From Acanthoscelides obtectus (lineage: Eukaryota; Arthropoda; Insecta; Coleoptera; Chrysomelidae), in the NCBI GenBank assembly GCA_963669975.1, contig CAVLJG010000007.1:1340877-1404876 (forward strand): DNA of 64,000 bases, given 5' to 3'. The notes under the pieces are model-generated. The model saw only the letters and a list, made by a program, of their open reading frames with translations. It made no database searches and had not been told where the DNA came from. Both the position numbers and the translations under genes were made by a program. Positions 33,956 to 43,620 of this stretch are shown here, one piece after another. Within the stretch, counting starts at the first letter, position 1, and each line of letters starts with the position of its first letter.

Positions 33956-33983
33956 GGCCAACAGAAGTGGGAAGGGGCTCGTA

Positions 33984-34590
33984 CTACAACCAGCATCACG
34001 ATCGATTAACGTCCCATCAGTTCGGATATTCTCCGCTCACTGGAGATCCAGCACACATCCGAATTGACCTTATCCGGCCCGACTGTCCTCTTCACCCGGA
34101 AAGATAGCGTACGTCACTGCCACGCCAGAAGGTTCGAATAAATTTAGTTGTAACTAGGTCGCGCCTCCGTCCAACGGAAATCCGCCACCTACGGGAGGAC
34201 GGGGGTCGAACGGGGGACACCTTCTGGTATCGTACGGACTACCTTGCTGCGGTTACATTTGATTTAGGGTTGTTTCCATAGCACTGCCGCTATTTTCGAG
34301 TATTTGGTCGTTTTCGTTTGCACACTTCTCACGCAGAAAGAAGGTAGACAGGGATCTACGGCGAGATACGGGGTTGCCTCAATAGGAGCAAACTTGCGCT
34401 TAGAAAGTGTCGAAGCTCAAAGTGCTTCGAGCGTGGCCTGCTCGTTGTATTTTTAAATAATTTTTGTCACGAAGTCTAATGACTAAATTTACAAACATCC
34501 ACCGGTTCATTGTTTTCGTAAACATAGGTCATTTTTGCCCAAAATAATCAGACAAATGAAAGTATACGCACTATTAAAAGACTGATACAA
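33984..34590. other. Unassigned stretch with a weak tRNA-like segment
   Basis: 34190-34260 contains GGGGTCGAACGGGGGACACC followed by a GTACGGACTACC-type stretch, which vaguely resembles the complement of a tRNA gene, as in tRNA-derived SINEs. No cloverleaf can be drawn by eye. Nothing else is recognisable. Confidence 0.25.
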
Positions 34591-34594
34591 CTGA

Positions 34595-35790
34595 TCGAAC
34601 CAGAAAAACGCTCAGACCCGTCGATTTGTTTTCGGGACACAAGTTTGGCAAAAAATCACGTTAACACGTGCAGCCCCTTGGGCGGGGGTGACACAACCCT
34701 AAAATCTGAAATGGAAAGGGGGGTCGAGTGATACCTTATTTTAAACGTCTTTCAATTCCTCTTATAATGATATAAAATTAATGTACTTCAGTTCAGTAGT
34801 TTTGAAGATTTATTGATTTAAAGCTTAAAGTAGACTTTAATAGGTAGGTACATCAGATTAGTTTGTACTACTTTCAGAAGAAATTTGACTAAAGAATTTA
34901 CTTTAATAAGTAAATGCTTTCCTACACTACGCCCATAGTTTGTTTATCATTTTGTTGTTGAAAATAGCTATTGGAGCATTTTTTGTGGCAAAACAGTTAT
35001 TTCTTGAACAAAGATAAGGGTGACTTCAAAGTTGAGTCATTTATTTTAACAGAAATGTTTTTTTCCTTTACCATTTTTCTGGTAAAATTAAAGTAACAAA
35101 GTTATAGCCCTTTGGAAGTTTGAGTACCGCCCTGTCTCAATAATAATATTATGTGCTCGTGTTTGGCGACAACGGATATAATCCGCCTTATCGGTTCATC
35201 GCATCGGAAACAAAAAAGCGAAAGAATTTGGAACGATGTTTTTACAATTATTTCATTCAGTTGTATACAGTCAGTGTCAGTCGGTAGTGAATAGTGGTGC
35301 TGTTGCGTGGCTCAAACGAAATAAAAAATGGCACATGTTTATGCGGATCGGTTTCCCAATCGAGTGCAACCAACCCCTCGTGCTTTTGTTAATGTAGTAC
35401 AACGGGTTCGTGAATCAGGTGACTTAAGACCTCACATATGGACGGCATGCCGGTGCTCCAAGACCTCACGATCAAATACAGGTCCGCACTGAAATACTTG
35501 TGGGCAGGATACTCTATAAAACAAGGTAAATTTTTTTTTTATTTTTTTTACTTTAACACACATATTTTGGTTTATCTTCCTTCTACAATCATTATCTGAT
35601 AATTAATGACTCAACTTCAAAGTATATCGTACTTATTTTAAATAGGAATTTAGAACATAATTTGGGATTGATTTGACCAAAATTTGTTGCTAAAATAACG
35701 CTTTATTACATAAATTAACAAGCGTTTTTTCAAAAAAAAACAGCTGCCAGTAAATGCGTCTGTTTCGTTTTCGATGCGCCACCCTGTATA
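34595..35790 (+). mobile_element. DUF4817-type mariner remnant
   Basis: 34600-35010 matches, inverted, 49240-49600, including the terminal block (GACACAAGTTTGGCAAAAAA, GGGGTCGAGTGATACCTTA). A GCCACCCTGTATAT end at about 35770-35785 resembles the outer end of the same family at 49590. Between them lies an N-terminal transposase fragment; the catalytic region is deleted. Confidence 0.65.
35328..35533 (+). pseudogene. Mariner-type transposase N-terminus (helix-turn-helix only)
   Basis: The plus strand reads HVYADRFPNRVQPTPRAFVN then VVQRVRESGDLRP, the DUF4817 helix-turn-helix that begins this group of transposases. After a frame change it continues GAPRPHDQIQVRTE, the linker to the second helix-turn-helix. 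Coding similarity ends there. Confidence 0.7.
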
Positions 35791-36439
35791 TAACTAAAAT
35801 CAATACTTGATCTAAATGCAGGCCTTTATTTGTAAATATTTAAATTATTACTGTCGTACCATTGCTTATTTTAGAAATACCATTTCTTATTTTTAAAAAT
35901 AAATATAAATAAATTCGATACATTAAATATGTTACAATATTAGACTTAATCAATCAGTAGTGCCGAGGTCTGAAGATGTGTATCCCTTCTGTTATCAAAA
36001 GAACACGTATACTGTATTTTCCTTTGCAAACTAGATTGCAAGGATTCAGCACTGTTTTTCTATGGTAATTTTTCTGGAGGACAGAAAAAGAGCTTGCCCG
36101 TTCTATAAAGCAATACAAGGAATTGATTGTGTGATTGTGCATATTTATTCCATAATAAGGAAGCTTAATTTCAAATTACGGACAAACAAGTGGACTGGAA
36201 TCTTTGAATAATTAAGAAGAATTATTGTAAAAACAACAAATGTACGTTGACAGCAACGCAACGCTCAGCAGTCCTCAAAGGGGTGTGTTCAGCACAAGTT
36301 TCGAGTTGAATTACTTACATACATGTAGAACAGTATGATTAAATGGAACAAGTCAGTCAAACCGGCTTATACAATCAGTCCATAGTCACTTTTTCCTGCC
36401 TTACCGATAATTTCGTCCATCGGGCAACGTCGCCCATAT
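35791..36439. other. Unassigned stretch
   Basis: AT-rich DNA without a recognisable gene, RNA or terminal repeat. Confidence 0.35.
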
Positions 36440-36660
36440 CCCATATAATCTTTTTCTGTAAAATGGTAGGAGCCTATAAAACATCAATAAATCTTGAGCA
36501 ATTTATTGTCTTTCGCTTCTAGCTCCGCCGCGAATGGACTAAGTCTCGAACACTACAAAGCTCTTTCGCCCTTAGCATAGCACAAACCTAGTGCGAAAAC
36601 TATAAAGAAATCCAAGCAGTACTTTCCAATGTGAAGAAGAGCCAAGGATTAGCGGATAGA
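36440..36660. repeat. Dispersed repeat, copy 2
   Basis: This aligns with 26840-27060 over CTACAAAGCTCTTTCGCCCT and neighbouring blocks. It is preceded by a TCCATCGGGCAACG motif that recurs in similar form near 24517 and 47165. Confidence 0.35.
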
Positions 36661-36904
36661 ACCGACGAAAAGGAGTGTTGTTTTTCGCAATGTAACTACA
36701 TTTTATATACCATCCAAAAACGTATCTTGTTTTCGAAATTTTTCGCGATTCCAATGGTTCTACAACTGTGTAAAAAGTAAGACAGCACCACATCGCAGCG
36801 TGGCCAGATGAGTCAAACAGAATTTCCCTAGAACAAGCACAAAAATCCCCCAGATTTGCAACTTTAAAAAAATCCCTCAAATCATATTTCAACAGTCGCT
36901 CCTT

Positions 36905-37079
36905 CATCCCGAGGGTGTGGAAGAATCTACAAAAGGAAAGTTTTCCCAGTTATACTAATCTTAGGTATAGTTCAAAAATACGATCAACAAAATTTCTTTG
37001 AAATCCTCATAGCAGAGCCGCGGTTGTCCTGGCATTTAGGCTTCTACCTGCGCGGTTGTTAGGCTATAAGAAAAAAAAA
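36905..37079 (+). mobile_element. LINE 3'-end fragment (old copy)
   Basis: From CCGAGGGTGTGGAAGAATC to a run of nine A's near 37079 it matches the last ~175 bp of the LINE at 57271-60454, but with many substitutions and indels. It is a severely 5'-truncated, older insertion of the same or a sister family. Only the last ~25 residues of the reverse transcriptase reading are represented. Confidence 0.85.
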
Positions 37080-37218
37080 CGAGTAATTGTCTAGTTCTTT
37101 CTCTCGAAACACTCGTTTGAGCTAAACATTGTTAAATCAACCGGGCCAGATTACAACTATTATTTTGATTTTCTTTGATCTATGGATATGGGTACCTATC
37201 TATCAGCCTACAATTATA

Positions 37219-38630
37219 CTAAGTCACATATAAATCCGAACACCCAGTTTAAATGGTTTTATTTTAATAAAAGTTGGTGAATGTATTTATATTACTGTAA
37301 ATAGCAAAATTTTCAGCATCATCAGTTGGACATTCCGGTTTTTATACTGCTTTTTTTTAATTCACTAACGCTCTAAAAATGAATATTTCAGCCGCAGTAA
37401 AGAATCAACGTTGGCGGATTTTGGTTCTTGACATCCTTTACGATCGGTTACGATGCCTAGAGTACGGAGACCTGTACGATTTCGTCAACTTAGTGAGTTT
37501 GATATGGGCCGTATAGTGGGACTTCGGGAAGCTGGACATTCTTTTCGAGCAATTGCAGTTATAGTGCAAAGAAGTGTAGACACTGTGGTTAGGTGTTGTC
37601 AGGCATGGCTTCGAGAAGGCCGTACGCAAAGAGCAAGGGGCACTGGACGCCGCCGTAGAATAACAGACCGTGAAGATCGCCGCCAAAAATTATTGGCCTT
37701 AAGGGACCGTTTCTCCACTACCAGGTCCATTGCAAATGAATGGTTTGCAGAACACGGAAGACCTATTGGCATGCGAAGTGTTTACCGACGAATGAGAAGT
37801 TTTGGCTTGTTTTCATACCGGCCACACTGGGTCCTCCCTTTATCTCGAGAACACCGACGTAATCGCCTTGAGTGGTGCAGACAACGGTCACTCTGGGATC
37901 AGGAATGGAACAGTATTGTCTTTAGTGACGAGTCTCGATTTTGTTTAGGCATGCATGATGGTCGTGTCAGGGTTAGAAGGCGACGTGGTGAAAGGAGGAA
38001 TCCACAGTTTTTTGTTGAAAGACATGTTCATCACACTGTTGGAGTTATGGTTTGGGGTACTATAGCTTATGGTCCCAGGTCACCTTTAATCTTCATCAGA
38101 GGTAACATGAACGCGCAGCGTTGTATCCACGAAGTTCTAGAACCCCGTCTTTTACCCTATCTTGACACCCTGGCACATCCAACTTTCCAACAAGATGATA
38201 CCCGACTACATGTTGCAAGAGTCACAATAGACTTCTTTCAACATAATGATGTCACATTGTTACCATGGCCACCAAGATCTCCCGACTTATCCCCAATTGA
38301 GCACGTGTGGGATATGATGGGTAGGAGATTGCTCAATTTGCAACGTCCTCCTCACACTCTAGAAGCACTTCGAGAGGAGTTGGCGGTTGCCTGGAATGAG
38401 ATACCACAGGAGGACATTGACCACCTGATCAGAAGCATGCCTAGGCGCGTTGGAGGATGCGTAGCATATCAGGGTGCATCCACACATTATTAAAGGTCAA
38501 AGGGCTTTAAAGCAGTGCAATCATTTTGAAATTTTTATCATTTACTTATTATGCTTCATTAAGTACTTATACAAAATTTTATTAAAATAAAACCATTTAA
38601 ACTGGGTGTTCGGATTTATATGTCACTTAG
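37219..38630 (+). mobile_element. Tc1 transposon, copy C (intact ORF)
   Basis: A 1412-bp copy with both terminal repeats (CTAAGTCACATATAAATCCG at left, ATATGTCACTTAG at right) and flanking TA (37217-37218, 38631-38632). The left end differs from the family by GTCAC for GTGAC. Confidence 0.95.
37453..38493 (+). CDS. Tc1 transposase, intact 346-residue ORF (copy C)
   Basis: Start ATG 37453. It has the same architecture as copy A: a bipartite paired-type DNA-binding region, a GTGRRRRITDRED linker and then the DD34E domain with FSDESRFCL (Asp159), TFQQDDTRLH (Asp248) and RSPDLSPIEHVWD (Glu283). All three catalytic residues are present. The motif after Asp248 is NARPH in every other copy that keeps this region but DTRLH here, changing three residues next to the active site, including the conserved Asn and Pro. 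The ORF could be translated, but this copy may be catalytically poor. Confidence 0.95.
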   Translation: MPRVRRPVRFRQLSEFDMGRIVGLREAGHSFRAIAVIVQRSVDTVVRCCQAWLREGRTQRARGTGRRRRITDREDRRQKLLALRDRFSTTRSIANEWFAEHGRPIGMRSVYRRMRSFGLFSYRPHWVLPLSREHRRNRLEWCRQRSLWDQEWNSIVFSDESRFCLGMHDGRVRVRRRRGERRNPQFFVERHVHHTVGVMVWGTIAYGPRSPLIFIRGNMNAQRCIHEVLEPRLLPYLDTLAHPTFQQDDTRLHVARVTIDFFQHNDVTLLPWPPRSPDLSPIEHVWDMMGRRLLNLQRPPHTLEALREELAVAWNEIPQEDIDHLIRSMPRRVGGCVAYQGASTHY

Positions 38631-38632
38631 TA

Positions 38633-39714
38633 TATTATTATTAGTTATTATTCAGCAGTTTTTCGTAGCTAAAAATGGATCAAAATACCCCTAAATGCCA
38701 TACGATTTCATTTTTACCCTAAAAAAATCTCCCAGAACATTTTATCCCGCAAAAATTCCCCAAGGAACGTGAAAATGCCCCATATTTGCGGAAAGATCCC
38801 CCAATACGGCAACCCTTTCACATGCTTAAACTTAAAACCACGTTGCAAAACCAGCCTAGGACTTCAAATATGGTGGAAGCGCCCAGGAATAAAATAATAG
38901 CGCATTCACCAGAATTGAAATGGAATATGAAAATCATCAGTGAATACAAAATATGTACTATCATATTCCTACTTACCTAATTTACATTTTGAAAGAGTAG
39001 GCCGACACCTAGAAAGGAAAAATGTATATTAGTTTAGTTTTAATTGGTTCTTGTGGAATATTTCTATAGACCCATGAAACTTTCAACAAGCTGGTGTCTA
39101 ATACAGAACTGCTCCAAATAAAGCTGCTGGTTAGAATTATTTTGATTCAAGCGATATTTTTTTTTTAAAATATACTATACTATTAGGACATTAGGTATGC
39201 ATCATACCATCTGTTAAATCTTAATGTATATTAGAATGCATTTTCGATTTTCAAATTACTATACCATCCAGTCAACTGAGCATGATTACTTCTGTTCAAG
39301 TGTCACGTTCTATGCAGGGACGGCTGGCCCTTAAGTTCTGCAGAACTGCCAAAAGTTTTGTCTTAACAGAAAAAAGCGGTAGTATTTTGATCATTATTTA
39401 TTTTCCGTGTTATCACACAAATAGAAAGAATACCGGCAACGCTGCCCCGCAAGACACATCGTCGAGTCTGTTTTGTATTGAGAAAGCATTATAATCGACC
39501 AATTGTGTGCTTGTCATTTTCCTCGCGAGCGCAGAGTAACATTATTCATGGGCCACTTGAAAAGGGTCTGTGCACTACTTCGACACGAGCCGCACGCGCT
39601 TGCTTTTGTCTCTCTCTACAAAATCAAATGCGCGATTTAAGCATAAGCATGTGCTGCAGTTTATGCAGATCCCTACAGATCTAATGCGAAGAACGGCATC
39701 TTCATAATTTGATG
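38633..39714. other. Unassigned stretch
   Basis: Short frames (38786-38980, 39282-39494, 39478-39684) have no recognisable motif. The last few hundred bases may be the unalignable N-terminal part of the hAT relic that follows. Confidence 0.35.
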
Positions 39715-41372
39715 GAATTGGCTTTATTGGGGACTGGTAACATCAGAGCTCAGTTAGATTCAGCATATTGGCGAAATATACAACGCATAATGATACCGTT
39801 ACAAAAAACAGGTTCGTTCTATCAAAAAATAATCGATTGTTCAACATTTTTCTGCTGAGCTTGATACAACCTTAAGCGAACACATAAAAAATGCTTCAAT
39901 ATTTAAAGGAACTTCGAAAGAAGTACAAAACGATCTACTGGACTGTATTCTTGAAGTTTGTCATGAAAAAATAATAAAACAGATTAACAGAGCCCCGTAT
40001 TTGGCGATAACAGCAGATGAAACAACGGACATTTCGGGGAAAACCCAACTGGTAACAATTTTTAGATACGTATTTAACGGCGAACCAGTAGAACGTTTTG
40101 GGAATTATATGAATCCCCAAAAAGTGTGACGCTGATACTCTCACAAGTCATATTTTGAGCGTCGTAGTTCCATTAATAGGACATTTCTCTAACTAACTGA
40201 TTTTACAAAGCTATGATGGAGCCGCGGTAATGAGCGGACATAATGCTGGAGTACAGGCAAAAATTAAACAAAGATATCCATTTACTCACTATGTGCATTG
40301 CTATGCGCATCAGTTGAACCTGATTATGTCCCAAGCTGCTTCGGCAAATGCTCAAGTTCGGGTATTCTTTGGGGATTTGAAAGACATTCCGGGATTTTTT
40401 AATAATTCTCCTCAACGCGTAGAGGTTCAGAACAGAATTGTGGGGGAAAAAATTCCCCAAGGAGCAACAACTCGTAGGAATTTTAATATTCGAACGATAA
40501 AAGTACTGTTTGAGAACAGAGAATCACTCATTGAATGCATGAAAGAAATAGAAGAAAATTTCGCTAATGAAACCGTTTGCAAGGCAGCTCGCGGTATTCG
40601 ACGTATGTTAAACGATTCTGTTTTCGTGTTTTGGTTGACATTTTTTCATCATGTCATGCCTCACGTCGACATCTTGTTCAACCAGTTGCAGAAGAGAAAA
40701 ACCGAGCCACCGCAAGTTAAAACGGCTGTCGATAATTTTGAAAAATGTAGTGTCGATGTGAGAAATAAAATTGATGACGTAATAAATGAAGCGAAAAGTA
40801 TTTGCACTGAACCCCAAGGAAACAAAAGGAGACGACGTAATAATAGCAGTCACGATCACCGAGTTGCCGCATTAGAAGTATGCAAATGATTTCAATCCAA
40901 AGATCATTTGGTAGCCGCATCCTTTTTTTCCCCGAACAGTTTGGAGAATAGTGTGGTAAGTCTCCTGGTGACAAGTTGGAAACTACCTGCTTGGCTTAAC
41001 CCGAATTAGAAAACAGTCGTTTAAAGACAGAGTTTTCTGTTATTTATGCACGGAATGATTGCCGAGATTTACATGGAACTCTGTCTCTTTTGAAATTTTT
41101 GATAGAAAATAGTTTCGAGGAAACACTAAAAGAAACAAAAAGCTATTAGAAATTACTGTTACAACTCCTATGTCAACATCAGAGGCTGAGTGAAATTTCT
41201 CAACATTGAAAAGAATCAAGACCTTTCTTCGAAATACTATGACCCAGGATCGCCTTACAGCGTTGTAAATTGAAAAGGAATTTATTTCGACCATGGAAAA
41301 TTTCAACGGGAAGGTGATCGACAGATTTGCTGCCAAGAAGGAGCGCAGGATCGAACTGACATATAAAAAATA
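39715..41372 (+). pseudogene. hAT-type transposase relic (ZMYM1/DUF4371-like)
   Basis: The plus strand reads PYLAITADETTDISGKTQLV (first catalytic Asp), then SYDGAAVMSGHNAGVQAKIK, then HYVHCYAHQLNLIMSQA, then a long helical region open to 40889. Finally, in shifted frames, it gives LHGTLSLLKFLIENSFEETL, TTPMSTSEAE and LKRIKTFLRNTMTQDRLTAL, the hAT C-terminal dimerisation region. This order is that of hAT transposases and their domesticated ZMYM1-like relatives. Several stops and frameshifts (near 40128 and repeatedly after 40889) show that it is dead. Terminal repeats were not found. Confidence 0.85.
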
Positions 41373-41529
41373 GCTAAGTTCGGATTTGCAGAACACCTGT
41401 TTTATTTTACCACGAGCCGCCACTGATTAGATGTATTTATATCGAACGTTTTAACGATAAATGAATGTCTTTTCTGACCGGTGTGAAACGAAAGGTCAAT
41501 TTCAGCACAACTGTGTTATGCATAATATA

Positions 41530-41765
41530 CAGGGTGAGCCATAAAAGAACTCACTTTTCTTTTAAACTAAAACCGCGAATCGCGATATCTGACGAACCGA
41601 GTCTACAATGCTAATCCAAAGACCCTCGACGAATTAAGGCAAAGCGTTAGACATGGAATGGCGGCAGTCTCAGGAGCAAGTCGCAGACGAGTGTTCGATA
41701 ATTCGAGGATCCGTTTGAAAGAATGTCCTCGGAGATCTTGATGATATCATTTTCAAAACATAAAA
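41530..41765 (+). pseudogene. Mariner-type transposase C-terminal scrap
   Basis: A TATACAGGGTGAGCC end at 41530 is followed at 41596 by a plus-strand reading RVYNANPKTLDELRQSVRHG, then RRRVFDNSRIRLKEC, then DDIIFKT after a frame change. This is the C-terminus of a mariner-type transposase. The catalytic region is absent. The end-like motif beside the C-terminus implies an internally deleted or rearranged copy. Confidence 0.65.
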
Positions 41766-41863
41766 AATAGCAAACTTTTCTAGGTATAACCTGTAGTACG
41801 AGAGATGTCTCATAAGTTTTACATATGGAAATAAAACAACACCGTAGGTAGTTTTAAATGACT

Positions 41864-42260
41864 TTATTGTTTTTCGAAGTATTCTCCACGAAGATTGATA
41901 CACATCTGCATGCGTTCGTACCAATTTTCGAAGCACATATTCCACTCGTTCGCTGGCAGATCCAAAACGGCATTTTTGGATGCGTCGACTGCTTCTTCTG
42001 GTGACTGGAACCTTTGACCACGCAGTTTGTTTTTAATTTTCGGGAAAGTAAAGAAATCGGTAGGATTTAAATCGGGACTATATGGAGGATGGTCCAATAA
42101 TTCCACGTTTTCTTCCGTTAAATACTTCCTTGTTTTTTGGGCTGATGTGGTGCTTCGTTGCCGAAAACAAACAGTAACTCAGCAAGGCATTCTTGTTGCG
42201 ATAATTGTCTCTGAAAGTTGTAATAAATTATGGCGCGAAAATGTTCTCGGTTGAGTTCCA
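41864..42260 (-). pseudogene. Mariner (DD34D) transposase C-terminal relic
   Basis: The minus-strand frame 42106-41864 reads LLDHPPYSPDLNPTDFFTFP with the third catalytic Asp and continues to CFENWYERMQMCINLRGEYF, the normal end of a mariner transposase. Upstream, TSAQKTRKYLTEENVELL continues in the same sense toward the second Asp, which is lost. ACGAGAGATGTCTCATAAG near 41799 is a plausible 3' terminal repeat. No matching 5' end was found. Confidence 0.78.
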
Positions 42261-42899
42261 TTTTTCTAATGACTTGGTGACACTTAAAAATTCACTGTCG
42301 TGAGAACAATGCACGTATTGTTGTGAAACTTAGAATTTAAGTTCACTAAAGGGTGAGGTTAAGATTCAGTACTGACGTTCGATCCGCGCGGCAGACTATG
42401 TTTCTATATACAAAACTTAAAAGATATCCCTCGTAGCAAACCTTTGAAGTGCGGTACTAAATAATGTATTAATTAATGTAAATATCATTGCTACCTCCAG
42501 GTCGAACTAGAGCTCCCACATATTTTCCATTGTTATTACCTATACTACAACTATTTAAAACTGTAATGACTCATACGCGTGATCAACACGTGATCAGAGC
42601 TCGATCCCGGCTTCCTTTCAGTACAGCTGTATAGCGTACGACATATGTCGTTTCTGTGGCTTTGCGGTGGTCAACAGCACAGACAGAGATGGAAATAATG
42701 GCTGATTGTTCTCCGCCGGTAGAACCAATGGAATCAAAGACGCGCCTCGACCGGCAGACTCATAGGCGTCGGCAACGCATTGGAACGTGTTTCGTTGAGC
42801 GATCGCATATTTTGTGTTTTTATAAGAATTGTTGTGTGATTGTTATTGTTGTGGTTTCTGTGGTTACTGTTTTGGTTATACTTAACCGTGGAGAGTACA

Positions 42900-43620
42900 A
42901 ATGGCACGAGTGGAAGTACTGAAAGCCAGGGAACAAGTAGACGGCTTCGTAAAGCACTGAAGAGGGACGCGAAAGAAATCGTGCTCAACGTGTTCAATTA
43001 TCTGAACGGAACTATGTCGCAGGGAGATGCACTCGCGCGTTGTGAAAGTATGACAGGCGTTCCAGAGTGGACCATTCGCAGGGTGGTGCATGAAAAGAAG
43101 AAAACTGGAGCTACTACTGATCCAAAGTTTAATTTGAAGGGACGAAAGGCCGTTAAATTGGATGACGATAGCAAAATGGCGTTAAGGCGAACCGTACATT
43201 CATTCTTCTTTAGGAATGAGATACCAACCCTCAAGGCTGTACATGCAGCGATCAAGGAAAATGAAATTATACCCCAAATGAGCGTCGAGGTAATGAGGAA
43301 ATCCCTGCACGAAATTAATTTTCGTTACGAAACGCGTAATCGGAAGTCAGTATTGATAGAAAGACCTGAAATAGTCGCCTGGCGTCGAAAATATCTACGC
43401 GAAATGATTGAATATAGGCGACAAAGCAGAAAAATCTATTATTTGGACGAGACATGGGTAAATGCAGGTCACACAGTTAAAAAAACCTAGATAGACAAAA
43501 ACGTAGTAAGTAACCGACAAGCAAGCATTGAAGGTTTGTCAACAGGTCTTCGTGGACCATCAGGGAAAGGTCAAAGATTGATCGTAACTCATATTGGTAG
43601 CGATAGTGACTTTTTAGAAG
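42900..43620 (+). pseudogene. Sailor-like transposase, 5' part (S4)
   Basis: The frame is open from before 42840, but no in-frame ATG precedes the conserved region, so the start is unclear. It encodes KRDAKEIVLNVFNYL, a helix-turn-helix (VPEWTIRRVVHEKKK), SFFFRNEIPTLKAVHAAI and KIYYLDETWVNAGHT (first Asp). TAG at 43488-43490 replaces the Trp found in S2. The frame then reads on through STGLRGPSGKGQRLIVTHIG to FLEE, where the LINE begins. No intron is present at the S2 intron site. Confidence 0.85.

Larger units (their letters stand above)
30333..33981 (+). mobile_element. TIR element carrying an unclassified, possibly DDE, gene (copy 1)
   Basis: Inverted ends are CGAGCCCCTTCCCACTTC at 30333 and its complement ending at 33981. 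They continue to GTTGGCCCA with one mismatch, about 29 bp. TA adjoins each end (30331-30332, 33982-33983), so a TA duplication is possible. The same end sits directly after the 3' region of the second gene copy (53052-53081). Inside are the gene at 31066-32746 and a Tc1 relic inserted downstream at about 32910-33955; in the second copy those two flanks are directly adjacent. Confidence 0.75.

Noticed and set aside
34190..34260. tRNA gene on the minus strand
   Set aside because: There is only a B-box-like GGTCGAAC stretch; acceptor and anticodon stems cannot be paired by eye.
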